Shown piece by piece: positions 8,089 to 16,463 of a DNA stretch of 56,022 nucleotides. The notes beneath the pieces are model-generated. The model was not told the origin of the DNA, did no database searches, and saw nothing but the letters and a program-made list of their open reading frames with translations. The number at the start of each line of letters is the position of its first letter. The first letter of the stretch is position 1. The position numbers were made by a program, and so were the translations under genes. Origin of the DNA: Nocardiopsis sp. TSRI0078 (GTDB lineage: Bacteria > Actinomycetota > Actinomycetes > Streptosporangiales > Streptosporangiaceae); the NCBI RefSeq assembly GCF_001905145.1, contig NZ_LWLB01000013.1, forward strand, positions 1 through 56,022, read 5' to 3'.

Positions 8089-9375
8089 CTACTCGGCTTC
8101 GCCGTGCGGGGAGCCGGGGGTGCCGGGCTCACCCGTGTCGTCGGCCGTGCCGGTGGCGCTGCCGGCCAGCCACTCGTCCCAGGAGCGCTGCCAGTAGCCC
8201 CATCCGTTGTCGACCTCGAGTTCGCGGTCGGTCCCGGTGACGATCAGCGGGTCGCCCATGTAGGAGTTCTCGTAGAACCACTTGGCGTCGGCGGTGGACA
8301 GGTTGGGGCAGCCGTGGCTGAGGTTGGCCTCGCCGAGTTGGTCGTTCCACGGGGCGGCGTGGGTGAACTCGCCGCTGTCGGAGAAGCGGACGGCGTACTG
8401 GACGTCGAGCTTGTAGCCCTCGGGGCTGTCGACCGGGACGCCCACGGTGGAGGAGTCCATGACCAGGTCCTCGTACTTCTCCATGGTGAGGTGGGTGCCG
8501 CTGGTGGTGGTGTACCTCCTGACGTCGGCGCGGCCGATGCTGGTGGGGAAGTCCTTGACCTGCTGTCCGTCGCGTTCGACGGTCATGCGTTTGGTGTCGC
8601 TGTCGATGGTGCTGATCTGGGACCGGCCGACGGTGAAGTCGAGCTGGTGGTTCTCGATGCCGTAGACGCCGTCGCTCGCCTGGACGCCGGCCAGGCGCAG
8701 GTTCACGGTGACGTCCTGGTGGGGCTGCCAGTACTCCTGGGGGCGGAAGACCACCGTCTGGTCGCCGAACCAGTTCCAGGCCCCCTGCACCGGCTGCTCG
8801 GAGACCACCTCCATCGCCGACTCCACGCGCGCCTTGTTCTGTACGGGCAGGTCGAAATCGACGATGACGGGCATGCCCACGCCGACGGTCTGGCCGCTGA
8901 CGGGAAGGTTCGAACGCAGTTCCAGGCGCCGGCCCGGGGTCGCGGCGAGCGTGGAGAACGCGCTGGTGAACTCGGCCTCCTCGCCGTCGGCGGACTCGGC
9001 GGTGGCGGTCACCGTGACATCGGCGCCGGGGGTCAGCGTCCAGTCACTGGTCCACGCGGTCCCGTCGCCGTTGAGGGAGCCGGTCATCTCGTCGGCACCG
9101 GAGCCCTCCTGTCCGGCCGTCGCGACCCGCACGTCGATGAGGGTGCCTCCCTCGGCCTCGACGGTGATCGGCAGGTCGGGCCGTACGTCGGTCGCGCCGT
9201 CCTCGGGGGAGATCCGGACGGTGACCGGATCGACGGTGTCCTGGGTGTCCTGCGGTTCCTCGCCGCCCGAGGTGTCGGGTCGTGGGGTTGAGCACGCGGT
9301 CGCGCCCAGCACGCTCAGGGCGAGCAGACCGAGTGCGAGGCGTCTGTTCGGGGTGGCAGGGGTGGTTTCCGTCAT
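8089..9375 (-). CDS. L,D-transpeptidase lipoprotein, YkuD domain
   Basis: The ATG at 9375 has GGAG nine bases upstream; longer versions of the frame lack support. The first 30 residues are a lipoprotein signal (basic start, LLALSVLGAT, then a lipobox cysteine in ATACS), so the protein is exported and anchored to the outer face of the membrane. Residues about 45-245 form the paired Ig-like beta domains typical of mycobacterial Ldt enzymes. The C-terminal YkuD domain carries the catalytic signature SHGCPN near residue 354, with a histidine upstream (FTHAAPW). The enzyme makes 3-3 peptidoglycan cross-links from tetrapeptide stems and can resist penicillins. The gene stands alone, not obviously linked to the sugar genes. 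Confidence 0.93.
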   Translation of the reverse strand: MTETTPATPNRRLALGLLALSVLGATACSTPRPDTSGGEEPQDTQDTVDPVTVRISPEDGATDVRPDLPITVEAEGGTLIDVRVATAGQEGSGADEMTGSLNGDGTAWTSDWTLTPGADVTVTATAESADGEEAEFTSAFSTLAATPGRRLELRSNLPVSGQTVGVGMPVIVDFDLPVQNKARVESAMEVVSEQPVQGAWNWFGDQTVVFRPQEYWQPHQDVTVNLRLAGVQASDGVYGIENHQLDFTVGRSQISTIDSDTKRMTVERDGQQVKDFPTSIGRADVRRYTTTSGTHLTMEKYEDLVMDSSTVGVPVDSPEGYKLDVQYAVRFSDSGEFTHAAPWNDQLGEANLSHGCPNLSTADAKWFYENSYMGDPLIVTGTDRELEVDNGWGYWQRSWDEWLAGSATGTADDTGEPGTPGSPHGEAE

Positions 9376-9572
9376 CGTGGATGCTCCGTGTGGGGTTCGG
9401 GGCCGCTGCTTCGCGGGGACAGGGACGCCCGGGAGGACGTGGAGGGGCGGGGAGGGCCGGTGGCGGTGCCGCTCGGTCCGGTCGAAGGTCGGGACCGTGG
9501 CCGGGGCCCGGTGCGGACAGGAGGCCGTGGTGCGGCGGCTGCGTGCGGAGAACGGGAGGGTGCCCGGGCCGG

Positions 9573-9974
9573 TCAGATCCGCTGTACGCAGAGGGACAGG
9601 AGCAGCCGCGCCCCGCTCCAGGGAACGGCGTCGGCGGCCGGGTGCCGCCACGGGAGCGCGAGTGGAGGGGGCACCCGCGCCAGGGGCGTGCCGGCGCCGA
9701 GGCCCAGCAGCACGGCCTCCGCGGTCGCGGAGGTGCGCTGTTCGGCGCCGGCGCTCGGATCCGTCCGACACAGATGGTGCTCTTGCGCGGTGCCGTCGGC
9801 AAGGGGAGCGCCGGCTGCCGTCGCCGGTCCGGTGACGGCGGCCCTGTCGGCCTCCGCCACCGCGGCGGTGTCCATCGCGTCCGCGGCGCAGAAGAAGCGG
9901 GCGACGAACAGCAGCGGCAGCAGCACGGCCCACGTTCCGAGCCGCCAGAGCTGCCTCGGGATCATCGCCAACAC
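9573..9974 (-). CDS. Small hypothetical protein with N-terminal membrane segment
   Basis: Candidate protein of about 133 residues. A GTG at 9974 has AGGG eight bases upstream; TTG at 9992 and ATG at 9965 are alternatives. A basic start (IPRQLWRLG) is followed by one hydrophobic segment (TWAVLLPLLFVARFFC), then an alanine-rich tail without recognisable motifs that ends LLSLCVQRI. It could be a small exported or membrane-anchored protein. It lies between the transpeptidase and the CPBP protease on the same strand. Support is only the hydrophobic segment and an open frame in GC-rich DNA, so it may not be real. Confidence 0.45.
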   Translation of the reverse strand: MLAMIPRQLWRLGTWAVLLPLLFVARFFCAADAMDTAAVAEADRAAVTGPATAAGAPLADGTAQEHHLCRTDPSAGAEQRTSATAEAVLLGLGAGTPLARVPPPLALPWRHPAADAVPWSGARLLLSLCVQRI

Positions 9975-10101
9975 GGCACGAACCCTACCCAAGGAGTCCG
10001 GGGACGAACGTCGTCAGGCCGCGCCGCCGTACCGCCGAAGCGTCCTCACGGGGGGTGGAAGCGGTGGGGCGCCGGAGGGCGGGTCCTCTTGCGCCGGGCG
10101 G

Positions 10102-10956
10102 TCACGCGGGATCGGGGACGCGCCCGCCCCAGCTCCCCTCGCCCCGCGTGAGCAGCGCCGTCACCAGGACGCCGAACACGAAGGGGCCGAGGAAGACCGC
10201 CGCCATCAGGAGTCCCCGGTCGCCCTCGACGGTGAACAGGTGCCCGTTCAGCAGGCTCTGCGCCGCGGTCTGGAAGGCCAGGTGGAATCCCACGCAGGCC
10301 CACACGTCGCGCGTGATCAGCCGGATGCAGCCCAGGACCACGCCCATGCCGAGGAAGAGCGGGAGCCGCTCGGGCACCACGCCCCACCCGGCGTCGGGGA
10401 TCCACAGTGCCAGGCCGAACACGGTGAAGAGCACGGCCTGGGAGAGCACCGCGAGCCATCCCGGCATGACGGTGTGGAGGTTGCGTTGAAGGTAGCCGCG
10501 GAAGACCAGCTCCTCCGGGACGGCCTCGAACAAGAGCACCAGGACCACCAGCGCGGCCATGGTCGCCGCGGTCTCGGCCGGAGGCCGGTTCGCGACGATC
10601 CCCACCCACCCCGGAGCCAGGGCCACGGCGAGCCCCAGCAGGCCCGGAACCAGCCAGGACGCCGCACCCACCAGGAACGGCGCCCATCCCCGGCGCGGAC
10701 CGGTGAGAAGGAGCCCGCTCCAGGGGCGCCGGTCCAGGTGGCGGCGGGCCAGCCACACCATGGGCACGGCCAGCACGAAGACGGTCAGGGCGTTCATCCA
10801 GTGCCGGAGGCCGGCCTGGGGCCCCTCGGGGAGGAGGGAGCCGGTCCACGCCATCACCTCCCAGACCAGGAGGGTCGCCGCCATGACGAGGGTGATCCGC
10901 AGGAGGAGGTGGGGCCTGCGTCCTTCCGCGGGGGGCGTTTCACTCGGAGGGTTCAT
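10102..10956 (-). CDS. CPBP family intramembrane glutamic protease (CAAX/Abi)
   Basis: The ATG at 10956 has GGGGAGG eight bases upstream, giving 284 residues. It is a polytopic membrane protein with about seven to eight hydrophobic segments. The family signature is present: the motif-1 pair of glutamates followed by arginine (VPEELVFRGYLQRN, near residue 155) and a later motif-2 histidine (VGFHLAFQ). The family includes prenyl-protein (Rce1-like) proteases and bacteriocin-immunity or regulatory proteases; the substrate here is unknown. It stands between the small membrane protein and the universal stress gene, all on the minus strand but with gaps above 100 bp, so they are probably separate units. 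Confidence 0.88.
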   Translation of the reverse strand: MNPPSETPPAEGRRPHLLLRITLVMAATLLVWEVMAWTGSLLPEGPQAGLRHWMNALTVFVLAVPMVWLARRHLDRRPWSGLLLTGPRRGWAPFLVGAASWLVPGLLGLAVALAPGWVGIVANRPPAETAATMAALVVLVLLFEAVPEELVFRGYLQRNLHTVMPGWLAVLSQAVLFTVFGLALWIPDAGWGVVPERLPLFLGMGVVLGCIRLITRDVWACVGFHLAFQTAAQSLLNGHLFTVEGDRGLLMAAVFLGPFVFGVLVTALLTRGEGSWGGRVPDPA

Positions 10957-11085
10957 GCTCCCAGCCTCCCCGGAGCGCCTCCGTGCCTCCATCGGGTACC
11001 TCCCTGGCTTTTCCCGGACTCCCGGACCCGGCGCCGTCCGCGGTCGGCCCGGGCGCCCGGTGACGGGCCCCGACCGGGCCGGTGG

Positions 11086-11505
11086 TCAGTCGCCGCTCTC
11101 CTGCGGACGGGGACGCACCACGGCCACCGGCACCCGGGCGTGGTGCAGCACCGACTGGCTGACCGAGCCCAGCAGCAGCCCGGCGAAGCCGCCGCGCCCC
11201 CGCGATCCCACGACGAGGAGGTCGGCGCCCTCGTCCCTGGACAGCAGGGCGTGGGCCGCCTGGTCCTCCACCACCGCGAAGCTCACGGGCACGTCTCCGG
11301 TGTGCTCGCCGCGCGCCTCCTCCACCACGGCGCGGACGTACCTGTCGGCGTGCACGGCGAGGTCCTCGCGGTCGGCGGCCTCCCTGGCCGCCCACTCCAG
11401 GGCCGCCCGACTCGCCGGCGAGCCGTCCACGCCCACGACGACGCCCGTCGTGTCGCGGTGCGCCGGTGCGTCTCCGCCGTCGCGGGTGCCGTCGGTGTCG
11501 TTCAT
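11086..11505 (-). CDS. Universal stress protein UspA family, shortened middle
   Basis: The ATG at 11505 is preceded by AAGGA. The 139-residue single Usp domain begins VVVGVDGSPASRAALEWAA. It ends with the ATP-binding glycine motif VVGSRGRGGFAGLLLGSVS and the final strand VPVAVVRP. These proteins bind ATP and act in dormancy, hypoxia or stress through mechanisms still poorly defined. Compared with typical actinobacterial members, the segment after helix 1 goes straight from EDLAVHADRYV into the next helix. The usual strand and loop (LHVVHAW and following residues) are short, as if about 15-20 residues were lost. It is divergent from the XRE-PNPOx gene, a pairing often seen in stress regulons. 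Confidence 0.88.
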   Translation of the reverse strand: MNDTDGTRDGGDAPAHRDTTGVVVGVDGSPASRAALEWAAREAADREDLAVHADRYVRAVVEEARGEHTGDVPVSFAVVEDQAAHALLSRDEGADLLVVGSRGRGGFAGLLLGSVSQSVLHHARVPVAVVRPRPQESGD

Positions 11506-11747
11506 GGCCTGATCCTTAGGGCTGTAGGTGTCTGGGACTGAGGTTCCGGCCTTCCGGGAAAGCATAGGGAGTGTCAACGCCGCCGTTCCCGTGTCGCAGG
11601 GCCCTTGGTCCCGAACCCCGGCGCCGCGAAGGGGGCCTTCTCCCCGGCTTCGGGCGACACCCCGGTTCCACGCGAGTGCCTTGCGTGACAACGCGTGAAG
11701 CGGGGCACGATGACCTGAGGAAACGACGAAGGGTCGAAGGAGGGGCG
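11506..11747. promoter_or_regulatory. Divergent intergenic region between usp and XRE-PNPOx genes
   Basis: These 242 bases must hold promoters for both divergent genes. I see no clear palindrome or canonical -35/-10 pair. Only the AGGAGG-type ribosome binding site at 11738-11744 for the plus-strand gene is clear. Confidence 0.4.
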
Positions 11748-12449
11748 ATGGGGCGGGAACGCGGTACGGGCGGTGGCGACATCGGGCGTCGCGCCGCCCG
11801 GCGCCGATCCGAACTGGGGATGAGTCGGGCCGAGGTGGCCGAGCGCGCCGGGATGGACCCCGGCTACGTGGAGTACCTGGAGGAGCAGCCGGCGCGTTTC
11901 AGCCAGGAGTCGCTGTACCACCTGGCGCACGCGTTGCGCACCTCTCCGGAACATCTGCTGGGGGCCGACACCGACACACCGCCCGGCAGCGCCTCCACCG
12001 CCGTACCCGACCCGGAGATACGGACGCTGACCGCCGAGGAGTGCCGGGCGCTCCTCGGCCCCGGCGGGGTGGGCCGCGTCGCCTTCGCCGACACCGCCGA
12101 CACCGCGCCCGTCGTCCTGCCGGTCAACTACGTCCTCAGCGACGACGCGATGGTCTTCCGTACCGTGGCCGACGGCGTCATCGACCGCCACGTGCCCGGT
12201 CCGATGGCCTTCGAGGTCGACCGGCTCGACGGCGCCATGAGCGAGGGCTGGAGCGTGCTCGTGGCCGGGCGCGCCCGCCGTGTCGGCGGCGGGGCCGAGC
12301 TGGCCGCCCTGCGCGAGCACCACTTCCCGCGCCCGTGGGCGGGCGGTGAGCGTGAGGCCTGGGTCCGCGTCGAACCGGAGCGGATCACCGGGCGCCGCGT
12401 CGGCGGGCGCGGTGGGCGTGCGGACGGTGGGCCGGGGCGCCGGTACTGA
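11748..12449 (+). CDS. XRE helix-turn-helix / pyridoxamine 5'-phosphate oxidase-like protein
   Basis: The ATG at 11748 follows a strong AAGGAGGGG site. Residues about 10-70 are an XRE-type helix-turn-helix (RRRSELGMSRAEVAERAGMD, then YVEYLEEQPARFSQESLYHLAHAL). Residues about 90-225 form a flavin-binding split barrel of the PNPOx-like type (CRALLGPGGVGRVAFAD, VLPVNYVLSDDAMVFRT, VLVAGRARRV). The combination suggests a DNA-binding protein that senses flavin, F420 or redox state. Many actinomycetes carry it next to universal stress genes, as here. The arginine- and glycine-rich tail (GGRGGRADGGPGRRY) may be disordered. The target genes are unknown; the adjacent usp is the obvious candidate. Confidence 0.88.
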   Translation: MGRERGTGGGDIGRRAARRRSELGMSRAEVAERAGMDPGYVEYLEEQPARFSQESLYHLAHALRTSPEHLLGADTDTPPGSASTAVPDPEIRTLTAEECRALLGPGGVGRVAFADTADTAPVVLPVNYVLSDDAMVFRTVADGVIDRHVPGPMAFEVDRLDGAMSEGWSVLVAGRARRVGGGAELAALREHHFPRPWAGGEREAWVRVEPERITGRRVGGRGGRADGGPGRRY

Positions 12450-12502
12450 GCGGATCCCGAACGCCCCACCGGTCCGCGCCGTCCGCACGGGTGCGTCCGC
12501 GC

Positions 12503-12787
12503 CTACTCGACTCCGCCCTCGACCGCCGCGCGGCCGGCCTCGGTCAGGCCGTCGAAGTACACGATCGTGTCCCTGCCGATGTTCTCCACCGCCCCGTCCC
12601 CGCCGGAGTACGAGACGCCGGCGAGGTAGCCCTTGCCGTCCACATGGCTCAGGACCGTCTGCACCGTGCTCATGGACCAGCCGGTCTCCCGGGCGAGGTC
12701 TCCCACGTTGACCGGAAGATCCCCCTTGCTGGACTTGACGTGCTGCGCGGCCCGGAGGAGTTCTTGTGCGTCGTCTCGGAAAGTCAT
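12503..12787 (-). CDS. Small winged-helix DNA-binding protein, 94 aa
   Basis: I chose the MTFRDDAQELL start; the frame stays open much further upstream but without a fitting ribosome binding site. The protein reads as a winged helix. Helix 1 is RDDAQELLRAAQHV, a helix-turn-helix follows (VNVGDLARETGWSMSTVQTVLSHV), and the wing holds KGYLAGVSYSGG, ending in DGLTEAGRAAVEGG. This is the pattern of MarR- or replication-terminator-like small regulators. It converges on the XRE-PNPOx gene and diverges from the plus-strand gene at 12931, with only 143 bp between starts. It might therefore regulate itself and that neighbour. The family is not known to me by name. Confidence 0.72.
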   Translation of the reverse strand: MTFRDDAQELLRAAQHVKSSKGDLPVNVGDLARETGWSMSTVQTVLSHVDGKGYLAGVSYSGGDGAVENIGRDTIVYFDGLTEAGRAAVEGGVE

Positions 12788-12930
12788 ACCGCTCATCCTC
12801 CCGTGTCGCGAAGGTGCGGGCCCCACCGGGACCCACGGCAGCGACACCGTCACCGCGGGTTTGCCGGTCCTCACCGGGGATAGGGGAGTCCCGCCACAAG
12901 GCGCACGAAGCCGACCTACGGGAGAAGGCC

Positions 12931-13404
12931 ATGACCCATCTGCTGCGCGGCGCGATGGCCGGGGCCGCCGGGACCACGGCACTCAACACGGTCACCTACC
13001 TGGACATGGCGCTGCGGGCCAGACCCGCCAGCACGACTCCGGAGACGACCGTCCAGAGGATGGAGGAGCTGACCGGGGCGCGTCTGTCCGGGGCCGGGCG
13101 CGACTCCGAGGAGGACGCCAACCGGCGCTCGGGTATCGGCCCCCTGCTCGGGATCACCACGGGGGTGGTGGCGGGAGCGCTCTACGGCGCCGCGCGCTCC
13201 CGCTGGCCGCGGCTGCCGGTCTCCCTGCTCGCGGTCGGAGCCGGCGTCGCGGCCAACGTGGGCAGCACCGCGCCGATGGCCGCGCTCGGGGTCACCGACC
13301 CCCGCGAGTGGTCGGCCGCGTCGTGGATCTCCGACCTCGTGCCGCACCTGGCCTTCGGGGTGGTCACCGCGCTGGCCTACGAGTCGTTCGACGACGCGTC
13401 CTGA
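12931..13404 (+). CDS. Small membrane protein, conserved hypothetical
   Basis: The ATG at 12931 is preceded by GGGAGAAGG. The 157-residue protein has glycine/alanine-rich hydrophobic stretches: LRGAMAGAAGTTALNTVTYL near the N terminus, GIGPLLGITTGVVAGALYGA in the middle, VSLLAVGAGVAANVGSTAP, and HLAFGVVTALAYESF at the end. Between the first two lies a charged segment (ETTVQRMEELTGA). The glycine-zipper-like repeats suggest an inner-membrane protein of about four segments. I know similar actinomycete proteins only as uncharacterised. It is divergent from the winged-helix gene, which may control it. Confidence 0.75.
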   Translation: MTHLLRGAMAGAAGTTALNTVTYLDMALRARPASTTPETTVQRMEELTGARLSGAGRDSEEDANRRSGIGPLLGITTGVVAGALYGAARSRWPRLPVSLLAVGAGVAANVGSTAPMAALGVTDPREWSAASWISDLVPHLAFGVVTALAYESFDDAS

Positions 13405-13533
13405 GAGCCGTCCGCGACCGTCCCCGGGGCCGTACGGTGTCCGTGTGGCCCCGCCGGGGCGGCGGGTGACGGTTCCGACGGGACCGGCCGCTCCCGACGG
13501 CGAGGGCCGCAGTCACCGCCCGCGCGGCGCACG

Positions 13534-13571
13534 AAAAAGCCGCCCCCCGCCTCGGGAAGGCGGGGGGCGGC
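13534..13571 (-). terminator. Rho-independent terminator of the cold shock gene
   Basis: A perfect 13-bp stem (13539-13551 with 13559-13571, about GCCGCCCCCCGCC) encloses a seven-base loop. On the minus strand it is followed directly by five T residues (13534-13538). It lies about 50 bases after the cold shock stop codon and is the clearest intrinsic terminator in the window. Confidence 0.9.
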
Positions 13572-13619
13572 CGGTGTCAAGGCAGGCGTGTCAGCCTCGC
13601 CGTGGCACGCACGGGCACC

Positions 13620-13823
13620 TTAGATGCCGCGGACCTGCTCGGCCTGCGGGCCCTTGGGGCCCTGCGTGACGTCGAACTCCACGCGCTGGTTCTCTTCCAG
13701 GTTGCGGAAGCCGCTGCCGTCGATGTTGCTGTAGTGGACGAAGACGTCCGGGCCGCCCTCATCCTGGCTGATGAAGCCGAAGCCCTTGTCGCCGTTGAAC
13801 CACTTGACGGTTCCCTGAGCCAT
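13620..13823 (-). CDS. Cold shock protein, CspA family
   Basis: The 67-residue protein starts at an ATG with AGGAG seven bases upstream. It is a single OB fold with both RNA-binding motifs: RNP1 as KGFGFISQ and RNP2 as VFVHYSNI. The opening [15 protein letters not shown] and the ending [10 protein letters not shown] match streptomycete CspA-like proteins. It acts as an RNA chaperone that melts secondary structure during cold or general stress. It has its own terminator and a leader of up to about 240 bases, both typical of Csp genes. Confidence 0.96.
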   Translation of the reverse strand: MAQGTVKWFNGDKGFGFISQDEGGPDVFVHYSNIDGSGFRNLEENQRVEFDVTQGPKGPQAEQVRGI

Positions 13824-14068
13824 GTCTGTCTCCTGACAGTTGATGGGTACGAATCCGAGGTTCGAATCCGTGATCGCACTCGAAGTAGCGGCGCGCCCCA
13901 CCAATCATGGCCGGACAACCGCCCGCGTCGACTCCCGCGAGCGTCAAACACAAGGTCAAACACCTACACAGAAAACTACGATCACTCAGTACAACAACAC
14001 TCCCCGCCATGTATTCCGCCCCAGGAGCCCCAGTTCAAAAAAATCTGCGGCCGCCCCGGATCCCCGTG
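13824..14068 (-). promoter_or_regulatory. Long leader and promoter region of the cold shock gene
   Basis: These 245 non-coding bases lie between the GH31 stop and the cold shock start. They are much richer in A+T than the surroundings (for example 13960-14045), and TTTGACC on the minus strand near 13956 could be a -35 element. Long structured leaders are usual for cold shock mRNAs. No defined motif was identified. Confidence 0.4.
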
Positions 14069-16408
14069 TCAGGGCAGGCGGAGACGGATGCGGGAGGTGC
14101 CGGCCGGGGCCGAGGCGAGGGTGCCGTCGTCCGTCGCGGCGACCTCCGTCGCGGGGTCCGCGGGTTCGGCGCCGTGCACACCGACCAGGAGGACCCTCCA
14201 ACCGTGGGCGGGGGCGGCGTCGGCCTCCACGGTGATCCCGTCCCCGGAGCGCACGGTACGGAAGACCGCGGCGGCCGAGCCGTCGGCGGCCGGTACGACG
14301 GTGGGGGAGCCGGGCGGCGGGGCCGGGTCCCCGGCGCCGTACACGTGCAGGGTCAGCCCGTCCGTGTAGTCGTAGTCGGGCCGGTCGGACACCGCGCCGA
14401 CGGGCAGGACGGCGTGGGGCCGCACCAGCAGGGGCAGGGAGTCGAACCCGTGGACCTCGCGGCGCCAGGCCGGCCCCCGCACGGTCTCGCCCGTGAGCAG
14501 GTGGGTCCACACGCCCTCGGGGACGTAGTACTCCACGGAGCCGTCCGGGCTCAGGACGGGGGCCACCAGGAGGTCATCGCCCAGCATGTACTGCGTGTCG
14601 AGGTGGTGGCAGGTCGGGTCGTCGGGGAACTCCAGCAGCATCGCGCGCATCACGGGCACGCCCCGCTGGTGGGCCTGCACGGCCGCGCCGAACAGGTAGG
14701 GCATGAGCCTGCACTTCAGCCGGGTGAACGTGCGGGCCACCCCGGTCGCCTCGTCGTCGAAGTCCCACGGCACCCGGTAGGAGCGGCTGCCGTGCAGCCT
14801 GCTGTGCGAGGAGAGCAGGCCGAACGCGAGCCACCGCTTGAACAGCGCGGGGTCGGGGGTGCCCTCGAAGCCGCCGATGTCGTGGCTCCAGAAGCCGAAC
14901 CCCGACAGTCCCAGGGACAGCCCGCCGCGCAGGCTCTCCGCCATGGCCTCGAACGTCGAGGCGCAGTCGCCGCCCCAGTGCACCGGGAAGCCCTGGCCGC
15001 CCGCCGTGGCCGAGCGGGCGAAGAGGACGGCCTCTCCCTCCCCCCGCTCACGGAGCAGCAGGTCGAACACCGTCGCGTTGTAGAGCTGGGTGTAGTAGTT
15101 GTGCATGCCCTGCGGGTCGGAGCCGTCCGACCACACGACGTCGGTCGGGACCCGCTCGCCGAAGTCGGTCTTGAAGCAGTCCACGCCCATGTCCAGGAGG
15201 GGTTTGAGCTTGTCGGCGTACCACGCGCGGGCCTCCGGGGACGTGAAGTCCACCAGCGCCATCCCCGCCTGCCACATGTCCCACTGCCACACGGTCCCGT
15301 CCGGCCGCCGGACCAGGTGCCCCAGTCGGGCGCCCTCCTCGAACAGCGCCGACCGCTGGGCGATGTAGGGGTTGATCCAGACACAGGTCCGCAGCCCGCG
15401 GGCCTTGAGCCGGGAGAGCATGCCGACGGGGTCGGGGAAGACGTCCGGGTCCCACTCGAAGTCGCACCAGTGGAACTCGCGCATCCAGAAGCAGTCGAAG
15501 TGGAACACGCTGAGCGGCACGTCCCGGCTCACCATGCCGTCGATGAAGCGGTTCACCGTGTCCTCGTCGTAGGAGGTGGTGAACGACGTGGACAGCCACA
15601 GCCCGAACGACCACTGCGGAGGTAGCGCGGGACGGCCGGTGAGCGCGGTGTACCTGTCCAGGATCTCCTTGGGGCTCGCCCCGTGGACGACGTAGTACGT
15701 CAGGGCGTGGTCCTCGACGCTGAACTGCACGCGGCCCACCGACTCCGAGCCGACCTCGAAGGAGACCGGGCCGGAGTGCGCCACGAACACCCCGTAGCCG
15801 CGGTTGGTCAGGTAGAACGGCACGTTCTTGTAGGCCTGCTCACTGCTCGTGCCTCCGTCGGCCTGCCAGATGTCCACGGTCTGGCCGTTGCGCACGAACG
15901 GGGTGAAGCGCTCGCCCATGCCGTACACGAGCTCGCGGATCCCCAGCGACAGCTGCCCGAGCATGTGGTGGGCGCCGTCCGCGTCCTCGACGAAGCCGGT
16001 CCCCCGGGCGTCGACGCTGGTCAGCGTGGTGTCGCCGGCGCGGAACTCCATCCGCCAGGGGCCCTCGGTGCTCGCCCGCAGCGACAGCGCCCCGCTGGTC
16101 AGCTCGACGGCGGAGCCGTCCCGGCTCACCAGGGGAGCGGCGCCGGGGTCGCCGTGCACGTCGAACACCGGCGCGCGCCGGACCGACCCCGCCAGGTGCG
16201 TGGTCCGGACGCCGATCACGTCGGGGGCGGGCGACCAGCAGTCGACCGTGACCAGCGGTGTGTTGAGCGTGTCCCCGCGGTGCCGTATCGGGCGCACGGG
16301 GGCGTAGAGGGTGAACCGGTCGTCGTGTACTCGGACGTCGCGCGTCTCGCGCGCGTAGTGCGCGCGGACGCCCTCCCTCATCTGCCAGAAGCCGTCGGTG
16401 AACTTCAT
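14069..16408 (-). CDS. GH31 alpha-xylosidase (YicI-like)
   Basis: The 779-residue enzyme has the full GH31 architecture: an N-terminal beta domain, the (beta/alpha)8 barrel and C-terminal beta domains. The nucleophile motif KTDFGERVPTDV lies near residue 416, the same sequence and nearly the same position as in E. coli YicI, whose nucleophile is Asp416. The acid/base aspartate is in GGDCAST near residue 480. These mark alpha-xylosidases that remove non-reducing alpha-1,6-xylose from isoprimeverose and xyloglucan oligosaccharides. There is no signal peptide, so it acts on imported sugars. It is the last gene of the LacI/ABC operon, 55 bp after the second permease. Confidence 0.93.
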   Translation of the reverse strand: MKFTDGFWQMREGVRAHYARETRDVRVHDDRFTLYAPVRPIRHRGDTLNTPLVTVDCWSPAPDVIGVRTTHLAGSVRRAPVFDVHGDPGAAPLVSRDGSAVELTSGALSLRASTEGPWRMEFRAGDTTLTSVDARGTGFVEDADGAHHMLGQLSLGIRELVYGMGERFTPFVRNGQTVDIWQADGGTSSEQAYKNVPFYLTNRGYGVFVAHSGPVSFEVGSESVGRVQFSVEDHALTYYVVHGASPKEILDRYTALTGRPALPPQWSFGLWLSTSFTTSYDEDTVNRFIDGMVSRDVPLSVFHFDCFWMREFHWCDFEWDPDVFPDPVGMLSRLKARGLRTCVWINPYIAQRSALFEEGARLGHLVRRPDGTVWQWDMWQAGMALVDFTSPEARAWYADKLKPLLDMGVDCFKTDFGERVPTDVVWSDGSDPQGMHNYYTQLYNATVFDLLLRERGEGEAVLFARSATAGGQGFPVHWGGDCASTFEAMAESLRGGLSLGLSGFGFWSHDIGGFEGTPDPALFKRWLAFGLLSSHSRLHGSRSYRVPWDFDDEATGVARTFTRLKCRLMPYLFGAAVQAHQRGVPVMRAMLLEFPDDPTCHHLDTQYMLGDDLLVAPVLSPDGSVEYYVPEGVWTHLLTGETVRGPAWRREVHGFDSLPLLVRPHAVLPVGAVSDRPDYDYTDGLTLHVYGAGDPAPPPGSPTVVPAADGSAAAVFRTVRSGDGITVEADAAPAHGWRVLLVGVHGAEPADPATEVAATDDGTLASAPAGTSRIRLRLP

Positions 16409-16463
16409 GGGTGGCTCTTCCCTCTCGTCTTCGTCTCGGTCCGCCGGTGGTGCGGGTGGTGGG

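Noticed and set aside
9376..9933. N-terminal extension of the L,D-transpeptidase frame
   Set aside because: Arg-rich, no ribosome binding site, and would bury the lipoprotein signal that starts at 9375.
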